64,000 nt of DNA, from NCBI RefSeq assembly GCF_008704205.1, contig NZ_VXLC01000014.1:1-64000 (forward strand), given 5' to 3'. Below the pieces are notes generated by a model. It had not been told where the DNA came from. It was given only the letters and a program-made list of their open reading frames with translations, and made no database searches. The position numbers and the translations under genes were made by a program. This DNA comes from Nocardia colli. Its GTDB lineage: Bacteria > Actinomycetota > Actinomycetes > Mycobacteriales > Mycobacteriaceae. Each line of letters begins with the position of its first letter. Within the stretch, counting starts at the first letter, position 1. This document shows, one piece after another, positions 43,847 through 51,423 of the stretch.

Positions 43847-44896
43847 TCAGCCCTTCTGATCGGTTCGAGCGACCTGCAATCGGTCGTCGCTACGGCGTTC
43901 GAACTCCTCGATCACCTTGTCGATCGCCTCGTCGGCGCCGTGCAGCGCCAGCGTGACGCTGCCGAATGTCTTGTCCTGCAACGTGCTCACGCCGCCGTAG
44001 ACCACCTCGAAGCGCACATCGGCATGTGCCGCGGTGGCCAGCGCCGCGCCGATGCCGCGCCGGTCGTCGATGTCGACCGTGACCAGCCGGCCGCCGTGCA
44101 GCTCACCGAGCCTGCGTAGTTCGTCCGCGGACGGACGGTTGTGCAGCACGGTCTCCACGAACGACTGCGTCGGCGCCGCCTGCGGGGTCGCGAAAACCTC
44201 GAAAGTGCTGGCGAGTTCGACGATCCGGCCCTCCGCGAGCACGGCGACCCGATCGGCCACCGCGCGGATCACGTCCATCTCGTGGGTGATCACCACGATG
44301 GTGACGCCGAGCTCCCGGTTGACCTTCTTCAGCAGTCGCAGGACCTCGCCGGTGGTTTCCGGGTCGAGCGCCGAGGTCGATTCGTCGGCGAGCAGCAGCT
44401 TCGGCGAGGTGGCCAGGGCGCGGGCGATGCCGACCCGCTGCTTCTGGCCGCCGGAGAGCTGATCGGGGTAGCTGCGCGCCTTGTCGGACAGCCCGACGAA
44501 CTCCAGCAGCTCGGCGACCCGCGCCTTGCGCTCGGTCCGCTTCCACCCCGCCACCTTCAGCGGATACTCGACATTGCCTGCGGCCGTGCGTGATCGGAAC
44601 AGGTTGAACTGCTGGAACACCATCCCGATATCGCGGCGCAGCCGCCGCACCTCGGCCTCCCGCACCCCGGTGATCGGGGTGCCGGAGATCTCGACGGTGC
44701 CGCTGCTCGGCTTCTCCAGCGCGTTGATCAACCGGACGAGCGTGCTCTTGCCCGCGCCGGAATAGCCGATCACGCCGAAGATTTCGCCCTGCTCGATCCG
44801 CAGATCGATATCGTCCAGCGCGACTTGGGCATTCGCGCCCTTACCGAAAACCTTGGTAACCGAACGGAACTCGACAGCGGGCGGCTGCTCGGTCAC
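43847..44896 (-). CDS. metN: D-methionine ABC transporter ATP-binding protein MetN
   Basis: MetN powers methionine import. Walker A is GYSGAGKST, the signature QLSGGQKQR, Walker B LLLADESTSALDPETT, and the switch histidine is in VITHEMDVIRA. After the ATPase core the last ~90 residues match the NIL domain, which senses methionine in the cell and inhibits transport (trans-inhibition). It has 349 residues. Its start overlaps the metQ stop by four bases. Confidence 0.95.
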   Translation of the reverse strand: MTEQPPAVEFRSVTKVFGKGANAQVALDDIDLRIEQGEIFGVIGYSGAGKSTLVRLINALEKPSSGTVEISGTPITGVREAEVRRLRRDIGMVFQQFNLFRSRTAAGNVEYPLKVAGWKRTERKARVAELLEFVGLSDKARSYPDQLSGGQKQRVGIARALATSPKLLLADESTSALDPETTGEVLRLLKKVNRELGVTIVVITHEMDVIRAVADRVAVLAEGRIVELASTFEVFATPQAAPTQSFVETVLHNRPSADELRRLGELHGGRLVTVDIDDRRGIGAALATAAHADVRFEVVYGGVSTLQDKTFGSVTLALHGADEAIDKVIEEFERRSDDRLQVARTDQKG

Positions 44897-45768
44897 TTGG
44901 TGTCGCGGATGGTCTGCTGCACCCGCTGCAGAATCTGTTCCAGCTCAGGGCCGCTGCGCTGCACCTCGACGGCGGTGTTCTTGGTGACCTCGCTGTGCGC
45001 CTTCTGCACCTCCGGGTCGTGCCAGAGCTCGACCAGCTGCAGCAGCTTCGGATTGTTCTTGTCCTCGGCCCGGGTCACCAGCGCGTTGATGTACGGCTCG
45101 GCCGCCGGGTTCTTCGGATCGTCCTTGTACAGCGCCGAATTGGGGTCGACGCCGGAACGCTCCAGGAAGGTGTTGTTGATGATCGAGCCGTCGACCGAGG
45201 CAAGCGAGAGCGCGGTCTGGGCCGCGTCGACCGGGGTGACCTTGACCTTGGACGCGCCCTTGTCGATGTCGGCGGGGCTCGGCGACTTGACGTCGGAGGA
45301 CAGCTTCAGCAGGCCGGCCGCCTGCAGCACGAACAGGGCCCGCGCCTGGTTGGTCGGGTCGTTCGGGATCGCGATCTCCGCGCCCTGCGGCAGGTCCGCG
45401 AGCGTCTTGTGCTTCTTGGAGTACAGGCCCAGCGGCACGATGTAGGTGGCGCCGATCGGCGTCAGGGTGTCGTTGTTCGCGACGTTGTAGGCACCGAGGA
45501 ACTGCAGGTGCTGGAACAGATTCACATCGATCTGCTTCTGCGCCAACGCGAGATTCGGCTGCTTGTAATCGGAGAAGTTGGTGATCTTCAGCGTGATGCC
45601 CTTGTCCTTGGCGCGCTGCTCGAAGACGTCCCAGGCCTTGTCCTTGTCGGTCGTGCCGATTCGCACTACCGTGTCGGAGGAAGCCTTGTCGTCAGAACCG
45701 CACGCCGTAAGGGTGAGGGCCGCGGTTGCTACCAGGACCGGGATCGCCAGTACCCGATGGAATTTCAC
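44893..45768 (-). CDS. metQ: Methionine-binding lipoprotein MetQ (NlpA family)
   Basis: This is the solute receptor of the MetNIQ importer, anchored outside the membrane. The signal peptide ends in the lipobox LTAC, then GSDDKASSD. The NlpA fold follows with KPDxxxFQH-like blocks (DVNLFQHLQFL) and GATYIVPLGLYSKKHKTL. I chose GTG at 45768 because GGGAG lies seven bases upstream. The frame is open to 45915 but those residues are not signal-like. The product has 291 residues. Confidence 0.93.
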   Translation of the reverse strand: MKFHRVLAIPVLVATAALTLTACGSDDKASSDTVVRIGTTDKDKAWDVFEQRAKDKGITLKITNFSDYKQPNLALAQKQIDVNLFQHLQFLGAYNVANNDTLTPIGATYIVPLGLYSKKHKTLADLPQGAEIAIPNDPTNQARALFVLQAAGLLKLSSDVKSPSPADIDKGASKVKVTPVDAAQTALSLASVDGSIINNTFLERSGVDPNSALYKDDPKNPAAEPYINALVTRAEDKNNPKLLQLVELWHDPEVQKAHSEVTKNTAVEVQRSGPELEQILQRVQQTIRDTK

Positions 45769-45800
45769 TCGTGCTCCCGAAATGTTTGTTGCGATATGAA

Positions 45801-45850
45801 CCCGGTAATCCAAGCGGCCCGGCAACCGGGGAGACAACGGTTTGGATTGT
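45801..45850. promoter_or_regulatory. Nested inverted repeats between divergent metQ genes
   Basis: AATCCAA (45807-45813) pairs with TTGGATT (45842-45848). Inside it CCCGG (45818-45822) pairs with CCGGG (45826-45830) around a three-base loop. The symmetric layout could be an RNA leader structure for either gene or an operator. The word CGGCAACC recalls SAM-clan riboswitches, but the rest of the known consensus is missing, so I do not assign it. Confidence 0.5.
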
Positions 45851-45900
45851 GGTGAGCAAAACCCTTCCGAAAAGTTGGACGACCGTCTAGTTTGCTCGCA

Positions 45901-46767
45901 ATGCGCTTGATGCACCGACTACTGCTGATCCCCATCCTGTCCGCCCTGGCCGTCGCCTCGGTTTCGTGTGGCGCGGAGCACCGCGACGATGTGATCCGCA
46001 TCGGTGTGAACGATCTCGCACTGCCGCACTGGGACGTGTACAAGAAGAAAGCCGCCGATCAGGGCATCACCATCGAGTTCGTCAACTTCACCGACTACAA
46101 CCAGCCCAATCCCGCACTGGCCCAACGCCGCATCGATCTCAACAAGTTCCAGCACGTGCGGTACCTGGCCAACTACAACGCCCGCAACAACGACACCCTG
46201 GTCCCGGTCGGCGCGACCGAGATCTTCCCGCTGGCGCTGTACTCGCGTAAGCACAAGTCGGTCAACGACATTCCGCAGGGCGGCCAGATCACGCTCAGCA
46301 ACAACCCGGCCAACCAGGTGCGTCCGCTGCTGAGCCTGGCCGCGGCCGGGCTGATCGTGCTGAAGGGCAACGCGGGTTGGGACTCCAAGCTGGAGGATGT
46401 CGACACGTCCGCCTCGAAGGTGAAGCTGACCCCCATCGACCCGACGCTGACCGCGCAATCGCTCGGCAGCGTGGACGCCGCCTTCGTCGACGACACCTTC
46501 GCTCGCCCAGCGGGTCTGACGAAGAACGAGACCATCTACACCGACGATCCGGAACGGCCGGAACTCAAGCAGTACATCAACATCTTCGCCGCCCGGGCCG
46601 CCGACAAGGACAACCCGACGCTGCTGAAACTCGCTCGGCTGTACCACGATCCGGAGGTCGAGGCCGCGGTGCGCGCCGAGACCGGGTATCAGGGCATCTT
46701 CAAGACCAACGACCCGGCCGATCTGCAGGCCGCGGCGACGGAGCTGGAAGCCAAGTTCCGCAAGTAG
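45901..46767 (+). CDS. Second NlpA-family methionine-type binding lipoprotein
   Basis: This protein is a paralog of the divergent metQ product, sharing DLNKFQHVRYLANYNARNNDTLVPVGATEI and the same length after the signal. The lipobox is weak (SVSC, serine instead of leucine at -3), but Cys22 follows a good hydrophobic signal. No permease or ATPase gene is on this strand, so it may feed the same MetNI complex with different specificity. ATG at 45901 lies seven bases after TAGTTT, suggesting a leaderless transcript. It has 288 residues. Confidence 0.88.
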   Translation: MRLMHRLLLIPILSALAVASVSCGAEHRDDVIRIGVNDLALPHWDVYKKKAADQGITIEFVNFTDYNQPNPALAQRRIDLNKFQHVRYLANYNARNNDTLVPVGATEIFPLALYSRKHKSVNDIPQGGQITLSNNPANQVRPLLSLAAAGLIVLKGNAGWDSKLEDVDTSASKVKLTPIDPTLTAQSLGSVDAAFVDDTFARPAGLTKNETIYTDDPERPELKQYINIFAARAADKDNPTLLKLARLYHDPEVEAAVRAETGYQGIFKTNDPADLQAAATELEAKFRK

Positions 46768-46773
46768 TTTCGG

Positions 46774-47811
46774 TTACGAGCGCGCCGAGAGGGCCCGTGC
46801 GGCTTCGCGCGGCGCGTTCGTATTCGGTTGCAGGCCACGGGAACCAGCGAGCTTCGCCTGCACGTGTTCGGAGACGGTGATCGGCGGGTACTTGCTGCCC
46901 GCGCCGATGCACGAGGGGAGTGTCTCGATCAGGGCGTCGAAGTTGCCGTCGTGGAAGAACGCTGCGCTGCGGCGTCGTTCGACGGTGCCGTCGATGATCG
47001 GCGGCATCACGCGGTGCAGGGTGGAGAGCCAGCGCTCGTTCGTCCAGCGGGCCATCAGGTCGCCGAGGTTGATCAGCAGGGCGTCGTCGGCGGGCTGCAC
47101 GTCGTGCCAGTGGCCGTCCGCGCCGAGCACCTGCAGGCCCGGCACCTGATCGGCCCACAGGACGGTGACGATGCCGTAGTCGGTGTGCTCGCCCATGCCC
47201 TTGAGTTCGCCGTCGAGGTCGATGCTGCCCGGCGGCAGCGCATAGTTGTTCATGCGCAACACATTCAGCGAATGATCGGTGAAGCTGTCGAAGTAGCCGG
47301 CGGGCAGGTCGAGGGCGTCGGCGAAGATGGTGGTGAGGGTGCCCGCGACGCGCGCGGCCTCGGTGTAGTACGTCAGGACTCGCTGCCGGAACGTCGGAAG
47401 TTGTGCGGGCCAGACATTTTCGGCGTACCCCGCCGCTGCGGGCAAATCCAGGCCCGGATAGTCGGCGGTCGTCGTGCCGATATTGAACGCCTCGAAGAAA
47501 TCGTTCATCCGCGTCGCCGACGCCACCCCGAGACTCAAGCTCAGGCTCTCGCTCTTCGGCGGCGAATAGCCACGATTGAACTCGACCGCCGTGCGGTAGG
47601 TCTCCTTCGTCGCTTGATCGAGGGCGAAGAAGTCGTCGAGCGCGGCCGCGAACTCGTCCAGCACCGACCGTGCGATGCCATGCCCGCGGATCTGCATGAA
47701 CCCGACGCTCTGCGCCGCCGCATCGATCTGCCGCGCGACCACCGCCCGTTCCGCCGCGCTCGCACCGCTGACGTAGGCGGAGATATCGATGACCGGAACC
47801 TGAAACTCCAC
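46774..47811 (-). CDS. Isopenicillin N synthase family Fe(II)/2-oxoglutarate dioxygenase
   Basis: This is a non-heme iron oxygenase. The iron ligands His209, Asp211 (GEHTDYG) and His266 (STLHRV) are present, and RxS at 280-282 would bind 2-oxoglutarate. The amino-terminal DIOX_N domain starts VPVIDISAYVSG. It has 345 residues, typical for the family. No biosynthetic partners are adjacent, so the substrate is unknown. Some bacterial relatives oxidise amino acids or small metabolites. Confidence 0.88.
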   Translation of the reverse strand: MEFQVPVIDISAYVSGASAAERAVVARQIDAAAQSVGFMQIRGHGIARSVLDEFAAALDDFFALDQATKETYRTAVEFNRGYSPPKSESLSLSLGVASATRMNDFFEAFNIGTTTADYPGLDLPAAAGYAENVWPAQLPTFRQRVLTYYTEAARVAGTLTTIFADALDLPAGYFDSFTDHSLNVLRMNNYALPPGSIDLDGELKGMGEHTDYGIVTVLWADQVPGLQVLGADGHWHDVQPADDALLINLGDLMARWTNERWLSTLHRVMPPIIDGTVERRRSAAFFHDGNFDALIETLPSCIGAGSKYPPITVSEHVQAKLAGSRGLQPNTNAPREAARALSARS

Positions 47812-47852
47812 GACGAGCCGTCCTTCCCATAGCCGATGACCGCTCCCAGCAT

Positions 47853-47944
47853 GGAACGCCCGAACGTTCCAAACGGCACGTTCGGGTCACATTCCGGTAA
47901 ATCAGGTTCCAGTCGGGAACCCATCAACGGTCGTTTTTGGAACC
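47853..47944. promoter_or_regulatory. Cluster of GGAAC/GTTCC inverted repeats
   Basis: GGAACG-N6-CGTTCC spans 47853-47870. CCCGAACGT (47859-47867) and ACGTTCGGG (47878-47886) form a second overlapping dyad. GGTTCC-N5-GGAACC spans 47905-47921, and another GGAACC is at 47939-47944. The cluster lies between the divergent dioxygenase gene and the small coiled-coil gene. Repressor or activator binding is likely. GGAAC is also an ECF sigma -35 word, but no clear -10 partner is evident. Confidence 0.6.
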
Positions 47945-48043
47945 TTGCCTGCTAGAGGCGATTTTCTGGCCGATTCCGCTGGCGTGTCCGCCCGTGCCCA
48001 GGCCACACTGGTGCCTCATTTTCCAATCGAGATAGGGGGTTAC

Positions 48044-48460
48044 ATGTCCGTGACGCTGCCACCACTGGAAGTGCGGGTGCTCAATTTGGAGTCCAAGTAC
48101 GAGGTGATGGACGAAGACCGGCGCGCGTACGAAGACGCCATTTTCAAAACGAACAGGCGGTCGAAGAAGACCCATCGGCGGGTCCAGGGGATTCAGCAGG
48201 AAGTCTGGGAGCTGCGCGAGGACTTCTCGACGTTCCGGCTGGAGATGGGGACCTTCAAGCAGGAGATGGGGGCTTTCAGGCACGAGGTTCGCGATGAATT
48301 CGCCTCGGTTCGTGGCGAAGTCGCTTCGGTTCGTGGCGAAGTCGCCTCGGTTCGACACGACGTCGCGTCGGTCAAGAGCGATGTTTCGGACCTCAAGCGG
48401 GGCATCGACGCGATCGTCACACGCCTTGGGATCACTACTCCGGAGGGCGAGAACCTGTAG
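48044..48460 (+). CDS. Small coiled-coil protein, tandem family member 1
   Basis: The 138-residue protein is predicted to be nearly all helix. Heptad-like repeats (VRGEVASVRGEVASVRHDV, encoded by 21-base direct repeats at 48298-48370) give a coiled coil. It ends with GIDAIVTRLGITTPEGENL. ATG at 48044 follows ATCGAGATAGGGGG. It has no signal or membrane segment. Members 2 and 3 downstream share both the leader sequence and the tail, so this is a local gene family of unknown function. Confidence 0.75.
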   Translation: MSVTLPPLEVRVLNLESKYEVMDEDRRAYEDAIFKTNRRSKKTHRRVQGIQQEVWELREDFSTFRLEMGTFKQEMGAFRHEVRDEFASVRGEVASVRGEVASVRHDVASVKSDVSDLKRGIDAIVTRLGITTPEGENL

Positions 48461-48494
48461 TCAAGCGACCAACCCATTCGAGACAGGGGGCAGG

Positions 48495-48791
48495 ATGTCT
48501 GCAACACCGCCGGATCTGGAGGCGCGTGTATGTGTGTTGGAGAGGAGGTCCGAGCGTTCGGAGCAAGACATGGTGGCGTACCAGGACACGATGGTCGAGA
48601 CCCATGAGGCAGTTAAGACGCTCGTAGTGGGCGTCGAGGCGTTGAAGCGAGACGTGTCGGAGATGAAGCTGGTTGTTCTTGACACACAGACGCGGACGCA
48701 GCGCCTCGAACAGGAGGTGTCGGGGCTGACACGGGGCGTCAACGCGATCGTGTCCTACTTCGAGATCACGATTCCCGAAGACGAGAGCTAG
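48495..48791 (+). CDS. Small coiled-coil protein, tandem family member 2
   Basis: The 98-residue helical protein starts MSATPPDLEARVCVLERRSE, parallel to member 1 (MSVTLPPLEVRVLNLESKYE), and ends GVNAIVSYFEITIPEDES. The middle coiled coil is shorter than in member 1. ATG at 48495 follows ATTCGAGACAGGGGG, nearly the same leader as the other two. It lies 34 bases after member 1. Function unknown. Confidence 0.73.
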   Translation: MSATPPDLEARVCVLERRSERSEQDMVAYQDTMVETHEAVKTLVVGVEALKRDVSEMKLVVLDTQTRTQRLEQEVSGLTRGVNAIVSYFEITIPEDES

Positions 48792-48905
48792 TAGATAGCG
48801 ACCATCCCATTCTGTCGTCCAGCGATGTAGCTCTTCGACGCACGCCGCTGAGTGCGGCCACGCCGCGAAGGCGGATGGGTTCATTCGAGATGGCAGGGGG
48901 TTTGT

Positions 48906-49019
48906 GTGGCAAGGCTGGATGAGCTCGTTGATGATCGGCGCGCCCAGGGTTTGGTGGTCGCCGCTATCGCGTCGCATCTGGGTGTGAAACCTCCCGAAGA
49001 TCGGGAGAACGAGGACTAA
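48906..49019 (+). CDS. Micro-protein, tandem family member 3 (37 aa)
   Basis: GTG at 48906 begins VARLDELVDDRRAQG, followed by LVVAAIASHLGVKPPEDREN. That carries only the family tail (A-I-x-x-x-L/F-x-I/V-x-P-P-E), with almost no coiled coil. The upstream ATTCGAGATGGCAGGGGG matches the leaders of members 1 and 2 and supplies the ribosome site. It could be a real short gene or a decayed copy. The shared leader favours expression. Confidence 0.5.
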   Translation: MARLDELVDDRRAQGLVVAAIASHLGVKPPEDRENED

Positions 49020-49071
49020 GCCCTAGGCGAAATCCTCTGCGGATGGCGTCCACACCGGACATGATTCCGGT

Positions 49072-49686
49072 GTGGACGAGCAGATTTATGTGCGATCTCG
49101 GCGGGCGCTGCATGCGGTGGCGGAGTTGTTGATCGCGGGACCGCAGTATCGGCAGCACGGGACGATTCGGTTGCGGGCGGTGCCGCAGGGGTTCGGTGGT
49201 GTGCAGTGGCCGGTTTCGGTGGTCGGCGCGGAATTGGTGTGGGAGGAGGGGAAGGCGCCGCTGCAGGGGACGTACCGGGAACTCGGGCAGCTGGCGGGGG
49301 TCGAGGCGGAGGCCCCGAAGGACGTGTACAAGGACACGACGGGCGTTGATCCCGACAGTGTGACCGATATCGATCCCGAGGCAGCGCGACTGGTAGGGGA
49401 CTGGTTTGCGCTGGGGGACAAGGCTTTGCGCACTTTCGCGCCGGACGTGACGCCGGTGCTGTGGCCGGAACACTTCGACCTGTCCATCACGATCGACGAA
49501 GTGAATTACGGTGTCTCGCCGGGTGATTCATTCCATCAAGGTCCCTACGCCTACGTCGGCCCGTGGACCCCGCGCACCGGCGACTTCTGGAACGCCCCCT
49601 TCGGCGCCTACCGCCCACACGCGGAAGTGAACTCGGACGCAACCCTGCTGGAGTTCTTCGAGCAAGGCCGCAAAGCACTCGAGTAA
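49072..49686 (+). CDS. Conserved hypothetical protein, 204 aa
   Basis: I do not recognise a named domain. The soluble protein begins with a helix (RRALHAVAELLIAGPQY), has a beta-rich middle, and ends with VLWPEHFDLSITIDEVNYG and PYAYVGPWTPRTGDFWNAPFGAYR, which looks like a conserved aromatic core. There is no signal peptide. The start at 49072 is GTG and the ribosome site is weak (TTCCGGT). It converges on the acetyltransferase gene across a large perfect palindrome. Confidence 0.75.
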   Translation: MDEQIYVRSRRALHAVAELLIAGPQYRQHGTIRLRAVPQGFGGVQWPVSVVGAELVWEEGKAPLQGTYRELGQLAGVEAEAPKDVYKDTTGVDPDSVTDIDPEAARLVGDWFALGDKALRTFAPDVTPVLWPEHFDLSITIDEVNYGVSPGDSFHQGPYAYVGPWTPRTGDFWNAPFGAYRPHAEVNSDATLLEFFEQGRKALE

Positions 49687-49722
49687 GCCGACCGCATCGC
49701 GGGTGCGCTTGGTTCCCACACC

Positions 49723-49792
49723 CGCACCACTTCTGATTTCCCGCACCGAAAATCGCATGCAAAATTCGGTGCGGGAAATCAGAAGTGGTGCG
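49723..49792. repeat. Perfect 28-bp intergenic palindrome, copy 2
   Basis: The left arm 49723-49750 and right arm 49765-49792 are perfect reverse complements over 28 bp with a 14-base loop. The right arm (TTCGGTGCGGGAAATCAGAA, then GTGGTGCG) resembles the right arm of the element at 11201-11274. It lies in the gap between converging genes and could end both transcripts, though the lack of a T-run and the family resemblance suggest a dispersed palindromic repeat. Confidence 0.88.
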
Positions 49793-49853
49793 TCTTCGCG
49801 GGATCGAGGGCGAGGGCGGTGCCGGACGACGATCAGATTCCCAACGGCATGTT

Positions 49854-50411
49854 CTAGCGCGCGGCGCGGTGATTGTCGCCGGCCAGACGCCCGCGGCGGA
49901 TCAGCGCGCGCTTGGTGCCGGGCGCGATGGCCGCGGCGTCGAGCTGCGAATCCGGTTCGGGGTCATTGGGATTCGGGCGGACGAACAGGGTGACGGTGGC
50001 GGCGGGGAGGAAGCCGCTGCGAGTCATCAGGGCGGTGGACGCGGCGTTGCGATCTTCGACATCGGTGACGATCCGCCGGGCGCCACGTGCGAACAGCGCC
50101 TCCGAGCAGACGTCGACCAGCCGCCGGGCGATGCCGTGGCCCTGCATGTCCGGCGCGACGGCGATCCACTCGAGGTAGGCCCAGTCGTCGCGGTTCTCGA
50201 ATTCCATCGACCCGAGCACGAAACCAACCACACGGTCTGAATCGAGCGCGACCCAGCAGGCGTTGTCGGGGCTGTCCAGGTGCTCGGCGACCGAGGTCAG
50301 CGACCACGAGGTGTACGGCTTGGTGGTGATGTCGAAGACTTCGTGACCGAGATCGAGGACTTGGCGCAGGTGGCCGAGACCCATCGGGACGATCACAACG
50401 GCGGAATCCAT
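49854..50411 (-). CDS. GNAT family N-acetyltransferase
   Basis: The acetyl-CoA-binding core is visible as AYLEWIAVAPDMQGHGIARRLVD, with the Q/RxxGxG/A pattern QGHGIA, followed by ALMTRSGFLPAA. A ~35-residue charged carboxyl tail follows the domain. It has 185 residues. The acceptor could be a peptide amino terminus or a small molecule and cannot be told from sequence. It lies 33 bases after the Ku gene on the same strand, so the two are likely co-transcribed. Confidence 0.87.
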   Translation of the reverse strand: MDSAVVIVPMGLGHLRQVLDLGHEVFDITTKPYTSWSLTSVAEHLDSPDNACWVALDSDRVVGFVLGSMEFENRDDWAYLEWIAVAPDMQGHGIARRLVDVCSEALFARGARRIVTDVEDRNAASTALMTRSGFLPAATVTLFVRPNPNDPEPDSQLDAAAIAPGTKRALIRRGRLAGDNHRAAR

Positions 50412-50444
50412 ATCCGACAGTTTGCCAGGAGTGTGCGCCGATTC

Positions 50445-51368
50445 TTACGCGCCCTTGCGGGCCGCCGTCTTCTTTGCCGCCTTTTTCGCCGGCTTCGCGG
50501 CGGTCTTCTTGGCCGCGGTCTTCTTCGCGGCCGCCTTCTTCGCCGGTTTGGCCTTGCCGTTGTCCTCGGCCTCGCCCGCCGCGCGCCGGCCGCTGGCCTC
50601 CAGGCTGCGTTGCAGCGCGGCGACCAGGTCGACCACCTCCGCGTCCATCTCGGCGGGCGCGGATTCGGGTTGCTCGGGCACCTTGCCGGTGCCGCTGGCG
50701 ATCGCCTCGTCGAGCAGTCGCTTGAGCTCGATCTGGTATTCGTCGGTGTACTGGTCCTGGTCGAAATCGTCGGACATGGTCTCGACCAGCGTCTCGGCCA
50801 TCTTGATTTCCTGCGGTTTCGGCGCGGCGACGCCGTCGAGCGATTCGAACTCGACCGCGCGCACCTCGTCCGGCCACAGCAGGGTTTGCAGCACGAGCAT
50901 GCCGTCGCGCACGCGCAGCGCGGCCAGCCTGGTCTTCTGCCGCAGGGTGAAGTGCACGAGCGCGGTGCGGTCGATCTGTTCCAGCGTGGTCGCCAGCAGC
51001 ACATACGCCTTGGGCGTGGCCGAATCTGGCTCCAGGTAGTAGCTCTTGTCGAACAGGATCGGGTCGATCTGCTCGGACGGCACGAACTGCAACACCGGGA
51101 TCTCGTGCTTCTCGGCGGCGGGCAGTTTGGCGAAGTCCTCGTCGGTCAGAATGACCTTGTCGCCCTCGGGGGACTCGTACGCCTTGTCGATATCGGCGTA
51201 CTGCACGGACTTGCCGCACACCGTGCAGACCCGGTCGTATTTGATCCGGCCCCCATCCTTGGCGTGCACCTGATGGAACCGGATGTCGTGGTCCTCGGTC
51301 GCGGTGTAGACCTTGACCGGGACGTTCACCAGCCCGAATGCGATCGAGCCCTTCCAGATCGACCTCAC
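50445..51368 (-). CDS. ku: Non-homologous end-joining protein Ku
   Basis: Bacterial Ku binds DNA double-strand ends as a homodimer and recruits LigD. The Ku core starts MRSIWKGSIAFGLVNVPVKVY and includes the zinc-like CTVCGK and ALVHFTLRQKTRLAALR. After residue ~265 the tail is a lysine/alanine repeat (KKTAAKKTAAKPAKK), typical of actinobacterial Ku and linked to DNA threading and LigD interaction. It has 307 residues. No ligD gene is in the window. Confidence 0.96.
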   Translation of the reverse strand: MRSIWKGSIAFGLVNVPVKVYTATEDHDIRFHQVHAKDGGRIKYDRVCTVCGKSVQYADIDKAYESPEGDKVILTDEDFAKLPAAEKHEIPVLQFVPSEQIDPILFDKSYYLEPDSATPKAYVLLATTLEQIDRTALVHFTLRQKTRLAALRVRDGMLVLQTLLWPDEVRAVEFESLDGVAAPKPQEIKMAETLVETMSDDFDQDQYTDEYQIELKRLLDEAIASGTGKVPEQPESAPAEMDAEVVDLVAALQRSLEASGRRAAGEAEDNGKAKPAKKAAAKKTAAKKTAAKPAKKAAKKTAARKGA

Positions 51369-51423
51369 TGCTGCATCCCCTCGACGCGGGTACCTCGGAT
51401 GAGTGCCGGACGTTAAGTCCCAC

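Noticed and set aside
43131..43859. A 242-codon plus-strand frame opposite metI
   Set aside because: It is a compositional shadow of metI, rich in Asp, His and Arg, with no signal or domain.
45801..45900. SAM-I or SAM-IV riboswitch
   Set aside because: Only the CGGCAACC word fits. The flanking consensus stems and the GGUGC segment are not present in either orientation.
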